Shown here: piece after piece, positions 9,403 to 18,554 of the stretch
How positions within the stretch are numbered: the stretch's first letter is position 1
Layout: each line of letters opens with the position of its first letter
DNA from: Carboxylicivirga fragile
Lineage (GTDB): Bacteria > Bacteroidota > Bacteroidia > Bacteroidales > Marinilabiliaceae
Direction of reading: 5' to 3'
DNA length: 64,000 nt
NCBI GenBank assembly: GCA_025499625.1
Contig: JAFMVD010000023.1
Span: forward strand, 22,054 to 86,053
Position numbers and translations under genes: made by a program
Notes under the pieces: generated by a model
The model's input: the letters and a program-made list of their open reading frames with translations, nothing else
What the model was told of the DNA's origin: nothing
The model's database searches: none

Positions 9403-10656
9403 ATGTCCAGCAAAATTTTTGACAAATACTTTTCGAAACATCCGCTTTATAAAAGTGATAATGAATTGCGTACAGCAATGGATTTACGGGTGGTGATACC
9501 CGTTTATTTGGAGGAGGACTACCTATTTGATACGTTAAAATCATTGGAAGTGGCTGCCTCATCCGTGGCGGAGTTTATTGAAGTGGTGTTGGTTTTTAAT
9601 TATGCTTCAAGTGCTCCTGTGTCAATAAAAACAAGACAGGCCGCATTATATGAGTCAATAAAATCACAGAAAGACCAGTTTTCGGAGAGTTATACATTAT
9701 CTCTAATAAAAGCCTTTAATTTGCCTGACAAACGCGCTGGTGCTGGTTTAGCTCGCAAGATTGGGATGGATTATGCAGCATATACTTTTGTGAATGCAGC
9801 TAATTTTACGGGACCAATTATTTCTCTCGATGCCGATTGTAAGGTAGAGTCCAATTACTTTACGGAAGTATTGAAGGTTTTCAAGCAGAATAAGACGAAA
9901 GCATGCACTATTTATTTTGAGCACCCCATTGATGATTTAAGTTCAGCCCAGAGTGAAGCCATCATGCAATATGAATTGCATTTGCGTTATTATAAGCAAG
10001 CTTTGCAATGGACCGAATTTCCTTATGCTTATCATACGGTAGGGTCATGTTTTGCTGTAAGTGCAGAATATTATATTAGGGCAGGTGGCATGCCGCGAAA
10101 GCAAGCTGGCGAAGATTTCTATTTCTTGCAAAAAGTTATCCCAATGGGGCATTTTACGGAATTAAATACCACATGTGTGTATCCTTCTTCAAGAACTTCT
10201 GAAAGGGTGCCTTTTGGTACAGGTCCATCGGTAGCAACATTGATGGAAGCGAATGAGGAGTATTATAGCTATAATTGGCAGGCGTTTGTTGATTTAAAAG
10301 CTTTCTTCTGCGAAAAAGAGAAGATGTATCGAATCTCCAACGAAAGCTATACAGACTTATTGAATGACTTAAGTGGCCCGCTACGAAGTTATTTATTGAA
10401 TTCAGATTTTTATTCTGAATTGGAATCTTTAAATCAGAATTGTTCATCCATCGAAGTATTCAACAAGCGATTCTTTGCCATTTTTAACGCGTTTAAGGTT
10501 GTGAAATACTTAAACTACGTACATGTTCATTTCTTCGAGAAAGTGCCTGTATTTGATCTTGCTTTGGATTTTTTAGAGTCGAGTGGTAAGGAGACAGAAG
10601 GACTCGATGATACCCAGTCATTATTGTTGTATTTTCGTCAAATAGAAAAAGAATAG
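9403..10656 (+). CDS. Family 2 (GT-A) glycosyltransferase
   Basis: About 417 residues from ATG 9403; a TTG at 9388 lies inside the terminator and is less likely. The GT-A fold shows in LRVVIPVYLEEDYL near residue 30 and the DxD-like metal site SLDADCK near 145, followed by a GGMPRKQAGEDF acceptor-side motif (ED) near 230. No membrane segment is evident, so it is probably cytosolic or peripheral. The substrate cannot be told. It follows a terminator, so it may have weak expression of its own. It meets the next gene tail to tail with no gap. Confidence 0.75.
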   Translation: MSSKIFDKYFSKHPLYKSDNELRTAMDLRVVIPVYLEEDYLFDTLKSLEVAASSVAEFIEVVLVFNYASSAPVSIKTRQAALYESIKSQKDQFSESYTLSLIKAFNLPDKRAGAGLARKIGMDYAAYTFVNAANFTGPIISLDADCKVESNYFTEVLKVFKQNKTKACTIYFEHPIDDLSSAQSEAIMQYELHLRYYKQALQWTEFPYAYHTVGSCFAVSAEYYIRAGGMPRKQAGEDFYFLQKVIPMGHFTELNTTCVYPSSRTSERVPFGTGPSVATLMEANEEYYSYNWQAFVDLKAFFCEKEKMYRISNESYTDLLNDLSGPLRSYLLNSDFYSELESLNQNCSSIEVFNKRFFAIFNAFKVVKYLNYVHVHFFEKVPVFDLALDFLESSGKETEGLDDTQSLLLYFRQIEKE

Positions 10657-10980
10657 CTATTTTTTAAAACGCCTGAAACTTGCATAGCTGTCGATAACCG
10701 CAGTTAGCATGATGAAAATGATCCAGTAACCTCTATCTGTAGCTAAGGCCCATACGGCTGGTAAAAGAAAAGCAGAGCTATAAACAAGAATGGTAAAAAC
10801 GCGACGATTTTCAACTCGCCCAACAATAAGGTTGTACACGCGTACACCAATAATGGGAATACTACCAACCAGAAGCACAATGTAATGGTTCTCAACATGA
10901 GCAACCCCCATTAATACACCCAGAAAAACCAATGCCATACCGATGTAATAGGTAATACTCAATATCTTTTTCAGTTCCAT
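10657..10980 (-). CDS. Small four-helix membrane protein, unknown function
   Basis: 107 residues with about four hydrophobic segments (ITYYIGMALVFLGVLMGV, IVLLVGSIPIIGV, VFTILVYSSAFLLPAVWAL, YWIIFIMLTAVI) and a basic end (FRRFKK). I recognise no family. It lies 79 bp downstream of the DivIC-like gene on the same strand and may share its transcript. The short gap contains TTAGG/TAGGTTTTAG-type low-complexity sequence also seen in other gaps. Confidence 0.55.
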   Translation of the reverse strand: MELKKILSITYYIGMALVFLGVLMGVAHVENHYIVLLVGSIPIIGVRVYNLIVGRVENRRVFTILVYSSAFLLPAVWALATDRGYWIIFIMLTAVIDSYASFRRFKK

Positions 10981-11059
10981 TTTTTTTAGTTTTAAAGCCG
11001 CTAGCTATTAGGAGTTAGGTTTTAGGTGATAGGTTTTAGTAATCACTCACCATTAATCA

Positions 11060-11365
11060 TTATTCCTCTTCAACCACAAAAATAACTTCATCTTTTTTCT
11101 TCATGAGGTATTCTTCACGTGCAAACTTCTCAAGGTTCTCAGTGTTACTTTGAAGTTCCTCCATTTTGCGATTGTTTTGCTCAATCTCAGTAAGATAATG
11201 TTCTTTTTGCTGCTCTAGTTTGTTAATGCGTGAGGCCAATCGAAAGCGATCGAGCAAATTGTTTTGATCAAAAACACCAATCCAAACCACAAAAAGTACA
11301 AGCGCAAGAAAGTACTTGTTGCTTATTAAAGGTTGTATGTATTTTTTAAATCCGGCCCAATTCAT
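11060..11365 (-). CDS. DivIC/FtsB-type septum formation initiator
   Basis: 101 residues from the ATG at 11365, giving MNWAGFKKYIQPLI. One membrane helix (YFLALVLFVVWIGVF) is followed by a coiled coil (RINKLEQQKEHYLTEIEQNNRKM in outline) and the conserved end EKFAREEYLMKKKDEVIFVVEE. This single-pass topology and the FAREEYxMKxxDE motif are typical of FtsB/DivIC, a divisome linker working with FtsL and FtsQ. An upstream in-frame ATG at 11422 would add 19 residues overlapping a terminator hairpin, so the shorter form is chosen. Confidence 0.85.
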   Translation of the reverse strand: MNWAGFKKYIQPLISNKYFLALVLFVVWIGVFDQNNLLDRFRLASRINKLEQQKEHYLTEIEQNNRKMEELQSNTENLEKFAREEYLMKKKDEVIFVVEEE

Positions 11366-11420
11366 TGCTTTGCTTTTGTGCAAATGTAATAAATTTGAAG
11401 CCTTGAAGATTAGCTTAGAC

Positions 11421-11445
11421 AAAAAAAATCCCGCCGAAGCGGGAT
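11421..11445 (-). terminator. Terminator downstream of pruA (minus strand)
   Basis: On the minus strand ATCCCGC-TTCG-GCGGGAT is followed by eight T. The 7-bp GC-rich stem with a stable TTCG loop sits between pruA and the DivIC-like gene. The same hairpin core occurs after nqrF. Confidence 0.85.
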
Positions 11446-11518
11446 ATTTTGTTCTTTAATACCATTGAAATAACTCATCTAGCTGTTAGCTATAAGCCAG
11501 CAGCTAGAAGCTTTTTAT

Positions 11519-13147
11519 TTACTCAGCTAAGAATGGGTACTTAAAATCATGTGGCGGAACAAAACATTCCTTGATAGTACGAGGGCTAACCCAACGCATC
11601 AAGTTAATAGCCGATCCAGCCTTGTCGTTTGTACCTGATCCACGCGATCCACCAAATGGTTGCTGTCCAACAACGGCACCTGTTGGCTTATCGTTGATGT
11701 AGAAGTTACCTGCTGTGTTAACTAAGCGCTTAGTAGCACTTTCAACAACATAACGATCTTGCGCGAAGATACATCCTGTTAAGGCATAGATAGATGTCTT
11801 GTCAAGGATGTCTAATGTTTCCTCAAACTTGTTGTCTTCGTACACATAAATGGTAAGAACAGGGCCAAATAGCTCTTCTTCCATTGTGCGGTACATTGGG
11901 TTAGTCGTTTGAATAATTGTAGGCTCAATAAAATAACCCACTGATTTATCATGACCACCACCAATAATTACTTCTGCTTCGTTGCTTGCTTTAGCTTCGT
12001 CAATAGCACCTGCAAGAATATCAAATGAAGTCTCGTCGATAACAGCGTTTACAAAGTTGCTGAAATCCTCAGGAGGTCCCATTTTCACTTCTTTCATTTG
12101 TGCTTCAACGTAACCTTTGATTTCATTCCAACGGCTAGCTGGCATGTAAGCACGCGAAGCGGCTGAACATTTCTGTCCCTGGTATTCGAAAGCACCACGA
12201 ACAATTGCAGTAGCAACAGCTTTGGCATCACACGATTTGTGTGCCATGATGTAATCTTTACCACCTGTTTCACCAACGATACGTGGGTAAGTCTTGTATT
12301 TTTCAATGTTGTCACCAATAGCTTTCCAAGTACTTTGGAATACACCAGTTGAACCAGTAAAGTGGAAACCAGCGAAATCAGGGTGAGAGAAAATTTCTTT
12401 TGCAGCAACAGGGCCCGAAGCATATACCAAGTTGATAACGCCATCAGGTACACCGGCTTCTTTGAATAATTTCATCAAGAAGTAAGCCGAGTATACTGCT
12501 GTTTTAGATGGTTTCCAAACAGTAACGTTACCCATCATTGCAGGTGCAGTTTGTAAGTTACCAGCAATAGAAGTAAAGTTGAATGGTGTTAAAGCAAATA
12601 CGAATCCTTCTAGCGGACGGTATTCAACTCTATCCCAAATACCAGCAGCCGATTCTGGTTGTCCAGCATAAATTTCAGTCATGTACTGCACATTGAAACG
12701 GAAGAAGTCAGCTAATTCACAAGCTGAATCAATCTCGGCTTGGAACGCATTTTTTGACTGTCCCAACATAGTAGCAGCGTTGATAACCTGACGGTAAGGT
12801 CCAGCTAACAAATCAGCAGCTTTTAAGAAGATAGCAGCGCGGTGCTCCCAGCTTAATTCTGTCCATGCCTGACGTGCTTTTAAAGCAGCATCAATGGCCA
12901 TGTGAACATGTGTTTCGTCGCCTTGGTGATAATGACCTAGTGTGTGTGCAATTTCGTGTGGTGGGTGAATGCGTTTTTTGTTTCCAGTTCTGATTTCTTC
13001 ACCGCCAATGAACATAGGGATGTCCAATTCTTGCGAACGTAGTAACTCAAGTTCTTTTTTTAGTTCGTCACGTTCAGGTGATCCTGGTGCATAGCTTTTG
13101 ATGGGTTCATTAGTAGCTGTAGGCACCTTAAAAATTCCTTTTGGCAT
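11519..13147 (-). CDS. pruA: L-glutamate gamma-semialdehyde (P5C) dehydrogenase
   Basis: 542 residues, the usual length for stand-alone P5C dehydrogenase (class 1 PutA-like ALDH). It oxidises glutamate-gamma-semialdehyde to glutamate with NAD+ in proline and arginine breakdown. Visible motifs are FALTPFNFTSIAGNL, VWKPSKTAVYSAYFL, the NAD-binding FTGSTGVF, the general-base Glu in VGETGGKD and the catalytic Cys in GQKCSAASR. The end FGGSRGSGTNDKAG ... SPRTIKE is also typical. A proline dehydrogenase partner is not in the window. A hairpin terminator follows it. No frame damage is seen. Confidence 0.95.
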   Translation of the reverse strand: MPKGIFKVPTATNEPIKSYAPGSPERDELKKELELLRSQELDIPMFIGGEEIRTGNKKRIHPPHEIAHTLGHYHQGDETHVHMAIDAALKARQAWTELSWEHRAAIFLKAADLLAGPYRQVINAATMLGQSKNAFQAEIDSACELADFFRFNVQYMTEIYAGQPESAAGIWDRVEYRPLEGFVFALTPFNFTSIAGNLQTAPAMMGNVTVWKPSKTAVYSAYFLMKLFKEAGVPDGVINLVYASGPVAAKEIFSHPDFAGFHFTGSTGVFQSTWKAIGDNIEKYKTYPRIVGETGGKDYIMAHKSCDAKAVATAIVRGAFEYQGQKCSAASRAYMPASRWNEIKGYVEAQMKEVKMGPPEDFSNFVNAVIDETSFDILAGAIDEAKASNEAEVIIGGGHDKSVGYFIEPTIIQTTNPMYRTMEEELFGPVLTIYVYEDNKFEETLDILDKTSIYALTGCIFAQDRYVVESATKRLVNTAGNFYINDKPTGAVVGQQPFGGSRGSGTNDKAGSAINLMRWVSPRTIKECFVPPHDFKYPFLAE

Positions 13148-13459
13148 AGCTTTATTGTTTTTTATAAAAGGTTATTATTTTGTTGTCAGGATTGTACTTA
13201 ACTATTGTTTCTGCCCAATGTCTTATTCTTTCGAAAAGTTACAACATTATCTACTAAAAATAAATGCAATGAGCTTTTTGTCAGTTATCACTCCGACATC
13301 AAAAGCAAATCTATGCAAATTAGGTATTCGTTTGTATGAAAAAAATCAGTGTTCGAAATATTTTTATATGAATTTCGTCATGATTTGTAATTTGGCTGAT
13401 GTGATTGTTAGCCAATAAGGTTCGAAGTCCGAAATTTGAAGTCTGTTGTTTGCTTTTAC

Positions 13460-13501
13460 GGATCGCATCTTTACTTATGTCTTTTAGGAAAGGTGCGATC
13501 C
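13460..13501. repeat. Imperfect inverted repeat (13-bp arms)
   Basis: GGATCGCATCTTT at 13460-13472 pairs with AAAGGTGCGATCC at 13489-13501, with one G-T style mismatch and a 16-nt loop. It could form an RNA hairpin. No T tract follows, so I do not call it a terminator. Confidence 0.6.
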
Positions 13502-13760
13502 TTAATTTCAGGTGTGATAATCAAGTCTGAAGTCCGCCGTTCGAAGTCCGAAGAGGTAGAGTTGTTGTACAATGATTAACCAATATGTCAATTTGAAGAT
13601 GTGCTAATAGCTAGTAGCTAAAGCAAAGAGTCGCGCGCTGAGCTTGCAGAACCATTGATGATTAGTTGATAAAGTCCGATGTCCGAAAATTGAAAGTCAA
13701 TCTATCAAATACTTAATGTGTCAGTTAGTTAATGCGCCTTGAAAAAAAGCTATCAGCTAA

Positions 13761-13776
13761 CCCGATAGCTATCGGG
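13761..13776. repeat. Palindrome CCCGATAGCTATCGGG, copy 1
   Basis: A 16-bp perfect palindrome just after the plug gene stop. An identical copy lies at 37501-37516, next to holA. Both are intergenic. Confidence 0.7.
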
Positions 13777-13796
13777 GGCTAGTGGCCAGTAGCTAT

Positions 13797-15077
13797 TTAA
13801 AAATCACTCTGCATCGTATACTTCAACGAATTGGAAATATTAACACCAATCAATCGTTGGTAACTCTCACTTATATCGCGATAATACACAAATATGGTAT
13901 AGTCATTTTCGGTTTGTCCGTAATTTCCCTCAAAACGCTCTACTTCGGCATAAGGTTTTCCCTTTTCGAAAAACAAGTATTGGTAGTTATAAAAGCCTTG
14001 TTTTAATAATAGGGTAAGTTCATACATGCGTGTCTGGAAATTATATTCCATTTTATTTGTGGCATTCATTTGCCAATCGCTTAAACCGCCGGATACATAC
14101 ATATCCCCATCAATAAAAGGAGTCTCTACAGGTAGCTTAAAATGAACATATACATAATCAGCTTCTATGTATGGATCGCGGTTTTCGCGTACATCAATGT
14201 AGTATTTTCCATTAAAATCTTCTTTGAAAAAGTAAGATCTTTCTCCTCTGTTTTTATCTTTGAATAAGGTAAAATGATAATGAGGATCATGAAAACTAAT
14301 GCCTTCAACATGTTCCGCAGCAAAGCGGGTGCTACGCAGATCTAACCAACGGTATTCGTTTCCACCATCAAATAAGTTTTCACGGTTGTATTCATACACC
14401 AGTTCATTTGCTCGAACAAAAAGTGGTTTCAACTCCGTATTACGGCTATCCCATCGTCCATTTTGCTGAATGATTACTTTAATATCGTCGCGCGGATTGT
14501 TGATGGAGAAGTTGGGGTGAACTAATTTAAAATTCACCTCCTGCATGGATGATCTCAGGCTTGAATTGGCCGTGTATTTAATGCGTGGGATAATTTGAAC
14601 CACTGACTCCACCACATAAAAAGGTCGTGTTATAATTGGATTGTCTTCATTGCCAGATTCGTAAACGCTTATAATGTAATTGCCTGATAGTTTAAGTTTT
14701 ATTTCATCGTTTGGGAAATCGAGTTCGTAATGAATGTAATCGTGTGTGGTATTAAACGAATACTGATAATCAAGAAGAGGGTTGGGCATGAAGCCTTGTA
14801 TATACTCGGTTTGCATTAGATCAGAAACTTCCCAATCAGAATCGCAATGTGTAATGGTGTATTGGTAATTTTTACTTTCGTAGGCAAAATCATCAAATGA
14901 TAGAGTGAGTTGTTCGGTGCCTCTTAGGTTGATAATTGGTTGCGACATTGCCCAGCCTTTTTTATGCAATTGAACCGTATGCGCGTTTGATGAAGTTCTT
15001 ACAGGATTTTTACTTTCGAGTTGTAAACTTTGTAAGCCAAGAAGAATTAAAAAGCATGTTTTCAGCATTTGAGACAT
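13797..15077 (-). CDS. T9SS plug protein (DUF5103)
   Basis: About 426 residues from ATG 15077 (MSQMLKTCFLILLGLQ), which begins with a signal peptide; an in-frame ATG at 15149 would bury it. The body shows the DUF5103 pattern: IINLRGTEQLTLSFDDF, YQYTITHCDSDWEVSDLMQ, FPNDEIKLKLSGNYIISVY, RIKYTANSSLR, YRWLDLRSTRFAAEHV and DGDMYVSGGLSDWQ. Plug was described as closing the lateral opening of the giant SprA translocon when it is not occupied by PorV. It thus fits the type B adhesin at the window's start, although it is a separate locus. Confidence 0.88.
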   Translation of the reverse strand: MSQMLKTCFLILLGLQSLQLESKNPVRTSSNAHTVQLHKKGWAMSQPIINLRGTEQLTLSFDDFAYESKNYQYTITHCDSDWEVSDLMQTEYIQGFMPNPLLDYQYSFNTTHDYIHYELDFPNDEIKLKLSGNYIISVYESGNEDNPIITRPFYVVESVVQIIPRIKYTANSSLRSSMQEVNFKLVHPNFSINNPRDDIKVIIQQNGRWDSRNTELKPLFVRANELVYEYNRENLFDGGNEYRWLDLRSTRFAAEHVEGISFHDPHYHFTLFKDKNRGERSYFFKEDFNGKYYIDVRENRDPYIEADYVYVHFKLPVETPFIDGDMYVSGGLSDWQMNATNKMEYNFQTRMYELTLLLKQGFYNYQYLFFEKGKPYAEVERFEGNYGQTENDYTIFVYYRDISESYQRLIGVNISNSLKYTMQSDF

Positions 15078-15202
15078 GTTTTGCCTAAATACTGAAACAT
15101 TTCTCCTATTGAAGAGGTTTAAAAAGGGTTCATTATAAAAATATAGCATGATTTAACTTCTTTTTGCGGCTGTAATATATGTGGAAAACTCAATATTTTA
15201 CC

Positions 15203-15210
15203 TATTTTTG
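15203..15210 (+). promoter_or_regulatory. -7 box upstream of nqrA
   Basis: TATTTTTG matches TAnnTTTG, 32 bp before the nqrA ATG. It is the only such box in the nqrA-plug divergent gap. No exact -33 TTTG is found at normal spacing. Confidence 0.45.
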
Positions 15211-15242
15211 CAGCTAAAAATATAAAAAACCGTTTTTCAAAC

Positions 15243-16589
15243 ATGTCAGAGGTAATAAAAATTAAAAAAGGTCTGAATATTCAGCTTGAAGGTAAAGCTG
15301 ATAATGTATTCGGGCAAGCAAATTTACCCGAGCATTTTGCAGTTAAGCCCACCGATTTTCATGGTGTGGTACCAAAAATGGCTGCTAAAGTTGGGGACAA
15401 GGTGAAAGCGGGTACAGTTTTGTTTTACGACAAGAATCGTCCTGAAATAAAATTTGTGTCACCTGTGAGTGGTGAGTTGCTTGCGGTTAACCGTGGCGAA
15501 CGCCGTAGAATTCTGGAAGTTGTAGTGAAATCAGATGGAGCAGATGCTGCTGAGCAATTTGAAACTGCCAAGGTAGGTGAGTTATCAAAGGAGCAAGTAG
15601 TTGAAAAACTTCAAGCAGCTGGTTTATGGCCGTTTATCCGTAAACGTCCCTACGATGTTATCGCTAATCCAGAAGAAACACCTAAAGCATTTTTCATTTC
15701 AGGATTTGATTCATCGCCATTAGCACCCGATTACGATTTTGTTTTATCAGGTCAGGAAGAAGCTTTCCAAGCTGGTATTGATGCTATCAAACGCTTGTGC
15801 GACAATGTGCACATAGGCGTTCGTAACGATGCTGCTTCAAAAGTATTTAAGGGCTTGAATGGTGTGACTGTTCATGCTGTTGAAGGTCCGCATCCAGCAG
15901 GTAATGTTGGTGTGCAAATTCATAATGCTATGCCTATTAACAAGGGCGAGGTTGTTTGGGTTACTCAACCACAGGAGGTAGTTGCCATTGGTAAATTATT
16001 TACTGAGGGTAAGTACGATGCCAATAGAGTGATAGTACTTGCAGGTAGTGAAGTTGAGAAAAAAGGATATTTCCGTACTAAGTTGGGAGCTTCAATCTCA
16101 ACCTTAGTGAAAGACAATGTGAAAGACGGTAATTTACGATACATCAGCGGAAATGTACTTACAGGAACTCAGATTGAAGATGATGGTTACATTGGATCCT
16201 ACCATTCGCAAGTAACAGTTATTCCAGAAGGAGACTATTACGAGTTTATGGGATGGGCAACACCAGGCTTTAACAAGTTTAGTGTATCACGTAGCTACTT
16301 TAGTTGGCTGTGTCCTAAAAAAGAATATCGCCTGGATGCAAATATGCATGGAGGTTTACGCTCATTTGTTGTGTCGGGCGAATACGATCGTGTATTGCCA
16401 ATGGATATTCTTCCTGAATTTTTATTCCGTGCCATTTTAGTTGAAGACATTGACAAAATGGAGCAATTGGGTATTTACGAGTTGGCCGAAGAGGATGTTG
16501 CTCTTTGTGAGTTCGTTTGTACATCGAAGCAAAAATTGCAGTCGATATTGCGAGGCGGAATTGATTTGATGATTAAGGAGTTAAGTTAA
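15243..16589 (+). CDS. nqrA: Na+-translocating NADH:quinone reductase subunit A
   Basis: 448 residues, normal NqrA length. NqrA is the soluble cytoplasmic subunit of the six-subunit Na+ pump, linked with quinone binding. Visible signs are the start IKIKKGLNIQLEGKAD, the domain GVVPKMAAKVGDKVKAGTVLF, SPVSGELLAVNRGERR and RKRPYDVIANPEETPKAFF, then EGPHPAGNVGVQIH and the end LCEFVCTSKQKLQSILRGG. It is the first gene of nqrABCDEF. A spacer of 84 bp with repeats separates it from nqrB, more than the gaps in the rest of the operon. Confidence 0.97.
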   Translation: MSEVIKIKKGLNIQLEGKADNVFGQANLPEHFAVKPTDFHGVVPKMAAKVGDKVKAGTVLFYDKNRPEIKFVSPVSGELLAVNRGERRRILEVVVKSDGADAAEQFETAKVGELSKEQVVEKLQAAGLWPFIRKRPYDVIANPEETPKAFFISGFDSSPLAPDYDFVLSGQEEAFQAGIDAIKRLCDNVHIGVRNDAASKVFKGLNGVTVHAVEGPHPAGNVGVQIHNAMPINKGEVVWVTQPQEVVAIGKLFTEGKYDANRVIVLAGSEVEKKGYFRTKLGASISTLVKDNVKDGNLRYISGNVLTGTQIEDDGYIGSYHSQVTVIPEGDYYEFMGWATPGFNKFSVSRSYFSWLCPKKEYRLDANMHGGLRSFVVSGEYDRVLPMDILPEFLFRAILVEDIDKMEQLGIYELAEEDVALCEFVCTSKQKLQSILRGGIDLMIKELS

Positions 16590-16673
16590 TATAGTCAGTA
16601 GACGAAAGTCAGTAGGCAGTAGAAATATAAACTAACTAATAACTACTGACTAATAACTAAAAACTAGAATACA
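16590..16673 (+). repeat. Repeat-rich 84-bp spacer inside the nqr operon
   Basis: The spacer contains AGTCAGTAG near 16594-16620 in two copies and its complement CTACTGACT at about 16643-16651, so an RNA hairpin is possible. The CAGTAG words resemble those in the gap after holA (near 37519). A stop codon closes the nqrB frame just before its TTG start. Confidence 0.5.
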
Positions 16674-17831
16674 TTGAAAGCGTTAAGAAATTTATTAGAT
16701 AACATCAAACCTCACGTTCAGAAGGGCGCGAAGTTTGAGAAATTTCATTCGACCTTTGATGCTCTTGAAACACTGTTTTTTGTGCCTAATCACACAAATA
16801 AAAATGGCGTTCATGTGCGTGATGCGGTTGATTTGAAACGTACCATGGCATTGGTGGTGAAAGCTTTAATTCCTGCTTTGCTGTTTGGTATTTGGAATGT
16901 TGGTTACCAACATTTCATAGCATTGGGAGTTGATGCTACATTTTGGATGCAAGTAGGGCACGGTGCTCTTAAAGTATTGCCAATTGTAGTTGTTTCATAT
17001 GGTGTTGGTTTGGGTGTTGAATTTATGTTTGCTCAAATCAGAGGCCACGAAGTTCAAGAAGGATTCTTGGTTTCGGGTATGCTTATTCCTTTAATTGTTC
17101 CTGTTGATGTGCCACTATGGATGGTTGCAGTTGCAACTATCTTTGCTGTAGTGATTGGTAAAGAGGTGTTTGGTGGTACCGGTATGAATATCTGGAATCC
17201 AGCCCTTGTAGCTCGTGCATTCCTATTCTTTGCTTACCCATCAAAAATGTCGGGTGATCAGGTTTGGATATCAGGTTTGACTAAAGGAGAAGGTGTTGTT
17301 GATGGTTTTTCTGGAGCAACCGCTTTGGGTGAAGCTGCTGCAGGAAGTGCACCTAGTGCTTCACTCATGGAAAGCTTTATTGGTTTAATACCAGGATCCA
17401 TTGGAGAGACTTCTACCTTAGCTATTTTAATTGGTGCTTTAATCCTTATATATACTGGTATTGGAAGCTGGAAAATTATGGTTTCGGTCTTTGCAGGTGG
17501 TTATGTAATGGGATTACTATTCAACCTTTGGGGAGCTAATCCTTTAATGGAAGTAGGCGCTTTACATCACCTTTGTTTAGGTGGATTCGCCTTTGGTGCT
17601 GTGTTTATGGCAACGGACCCTGTATCGGCAACGCGTACCGAAAAAGGTAAGTGGATTTATGGATTCTTGATCGGATTCTTGGCCATTATGGTTCGAGTGT
17701 TTAACCCGGCTTATCCTGAAGGAGTAATGTTAGCCATCTTATTGATGAATACATTTGCGCCATTGATTGACCACTATGTGGTTCAAGGAAATATTAAACG
17801 TCGTTTAAAAAGAGCTAAAATAGCTGCCTAA
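16674..17831 (+). CDS. nqrB: Na+-translocating NADH:quinone reductase subunit B
   Basis: 385 residues. NqrB is a membrane subunit with covalent FMN and part of the Na+ path. The FMN attachment motif SGATAL is present; the acceptor is Thr216 by this start. Many hydrophobic helices follow, and the end NAPLIDH-type segment (NTFAPLIDHYVV) is typical. The start is TTG: an in-frame TAG lies at 16665, the next in-frame ATG is about 58 codons later, and the sequence from TTG (MKALRNLLDNIKP) matches the family's usual N-terminus. Confidence 0.96.
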   Translation: MKALRNLLDNIKPHVQKGAKFEKFHSTFDALETLFFVPNHTNKNGVHVRDAVDLKRTMALVVKALIPALLFGIWNVGYQHFIALGVDATFWMQVGHGALKVLPIVVVSYGVGLGVEFMFAQIRGHEVQEGFLVSGMLIPLIVPVDVPLWMVAVATIFAVVIGKEVFGGTGMNIWNPALVARAFLFFAYPSKMSGDQVWISGLTKGEGVVDGFSGATALGEAAAGSAPSASLMESFIGLIPGSIGETSTLAILIGALILIYTGIGSWKIMVSVFAGGYVMGLLFNLWGANPLMEVGALHHLCLGGFAFGAVFMATDPVSATRTEKGKWIYGFLIGFLAIMVRVFNPAYPEGVMLAILLMNTFAPLIDHYVVQGNIKRRLKRAKIAA

Positions 17832-17843
17832 ATAATTAGAAAA

Positions 17844-18542
17844 ATGGATAGACAAGGAAATACATACACATTTCTGTACGCATCTGTTATGGTGATTGTG
17901 GTAGCGGCAATATTAGCCTTTCTAGCACAATCGTTAAAACCAATGCAGGATAAAAATGAAGCCATCGCCAAAAAGATGGACATCCTGATGTCGGTGCAGA
18001 TTGAAAGTACAGCAGCAGATGCTGAAGCAAAATATGAGAAATACATTGGTGAGAATGCCTATGTATTAAATAACAATGGTGAAAAAAAATTGGGAGCTGA
18101 AGCTTTTACGGTTGATTTAGCCAAAGAGGTAAAAAAAGCTGATTCTGATCGTGCCTTTCCAATTTACGAATGTAAAATGGATGACGGTTCGGTTAAATAT
18201 GTAATACCCGTTCGAGGTAAAGGACTATGGGGACCGATTTGGGGCTATGTTTCATTAGAGGACGATAAGAACACTGTTTATGGTGCTATTTTTGGTCACA
18301 AAGGTGAAACACCAGGTTTAGGTGCTGAAATTGCAACTGCTATGTTTCAAGATCCTTTTAAAGGTAAGAAACTGTTTGACCAAAGCGGATCGTTTGCATC
18401 TATTGAAGTGGTTAAAAAAGGACAGTCACAAGGCGATCTTCACAAAGTGGATGGTATCTCAGGAGGTACTATTACCAGTGTTGGAGTAGGCGCTATGTTA
18501 CAAGACTGCCTAAGTGGATATGAAAAGTTTTTAAAGAACTAA
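17844..18542 (+). CDS. nqrC: Na+-translocating NADH:quinone reductase subunit C
   Basis: 232 residues. One N-terminal helix (YASVMVIVVAAILAFLA) anchors a periplasmic domain that carries covalent FMN. The motif is DGISGGTITS, with Thr209 as likely acceptor; the more usual form is SGAT, so Gly replaces Ala here. GLWGPIWGYVSL and GHKGETPGLGAEI are further family marks. It lies 12 bp after nqrB. ApbE, coded downstream of nqrF, would attach the flavin. Confidence 0.96.
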   Translation: MDRQGNTYTFLYASVMVIVVAAILAFLAQSLKPMQDKNEAIAKKMDILMSVQIESTAADAEAKYEKYIGENAYVLNNNGEKKLGAEAFTVDLAKEVKKADSDRAFPIYECKMDDGSVKYVIPVRGKGLWGPIWGYVSLEDDKNTVYGAIFGHKGETPGLGAEIATAMFQDPFKGKKLFDQSGSFASIEVVKKGQSQGDLHKVDGISGGTITSVGVGAMLQDCLSGYEKFLKN

Positions 18543-18554
18543 AATATTGTGACG

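Larger units (their letters stand above)
13148..13796. other. 649-bp gap rich in short repeats, no gene seen
   Basis: No convincing gene. It holds several copies of GAAGTCCGAA-like words (about 13420-13443, 13524-13556 and 13671-13695), a hairpin at 13460-13501, the 19-mer AATTTGAAGATGTGCTAAT at 13590-13608 (also at 22341) and the palindrome CCCGATAGCTATCGGG at 13761. Such words are probably dispersed intergenic repeats. The pruA promoter should lie near 13150-13230, but I see no clear TAnnTTTG there. Confidence 0.6.

Noticed and set aside
12094..12453. Long frame inside pruA on the same strand
   Set aside because: Overlaps a complete, conserved enzyme in another frame and shows no family marks.
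13098..13418. 106-residue plus-strand frame upstream of pruA
   Set aside because: Overlaps the pruA start, has poor composition, and lies in the promoter gap.
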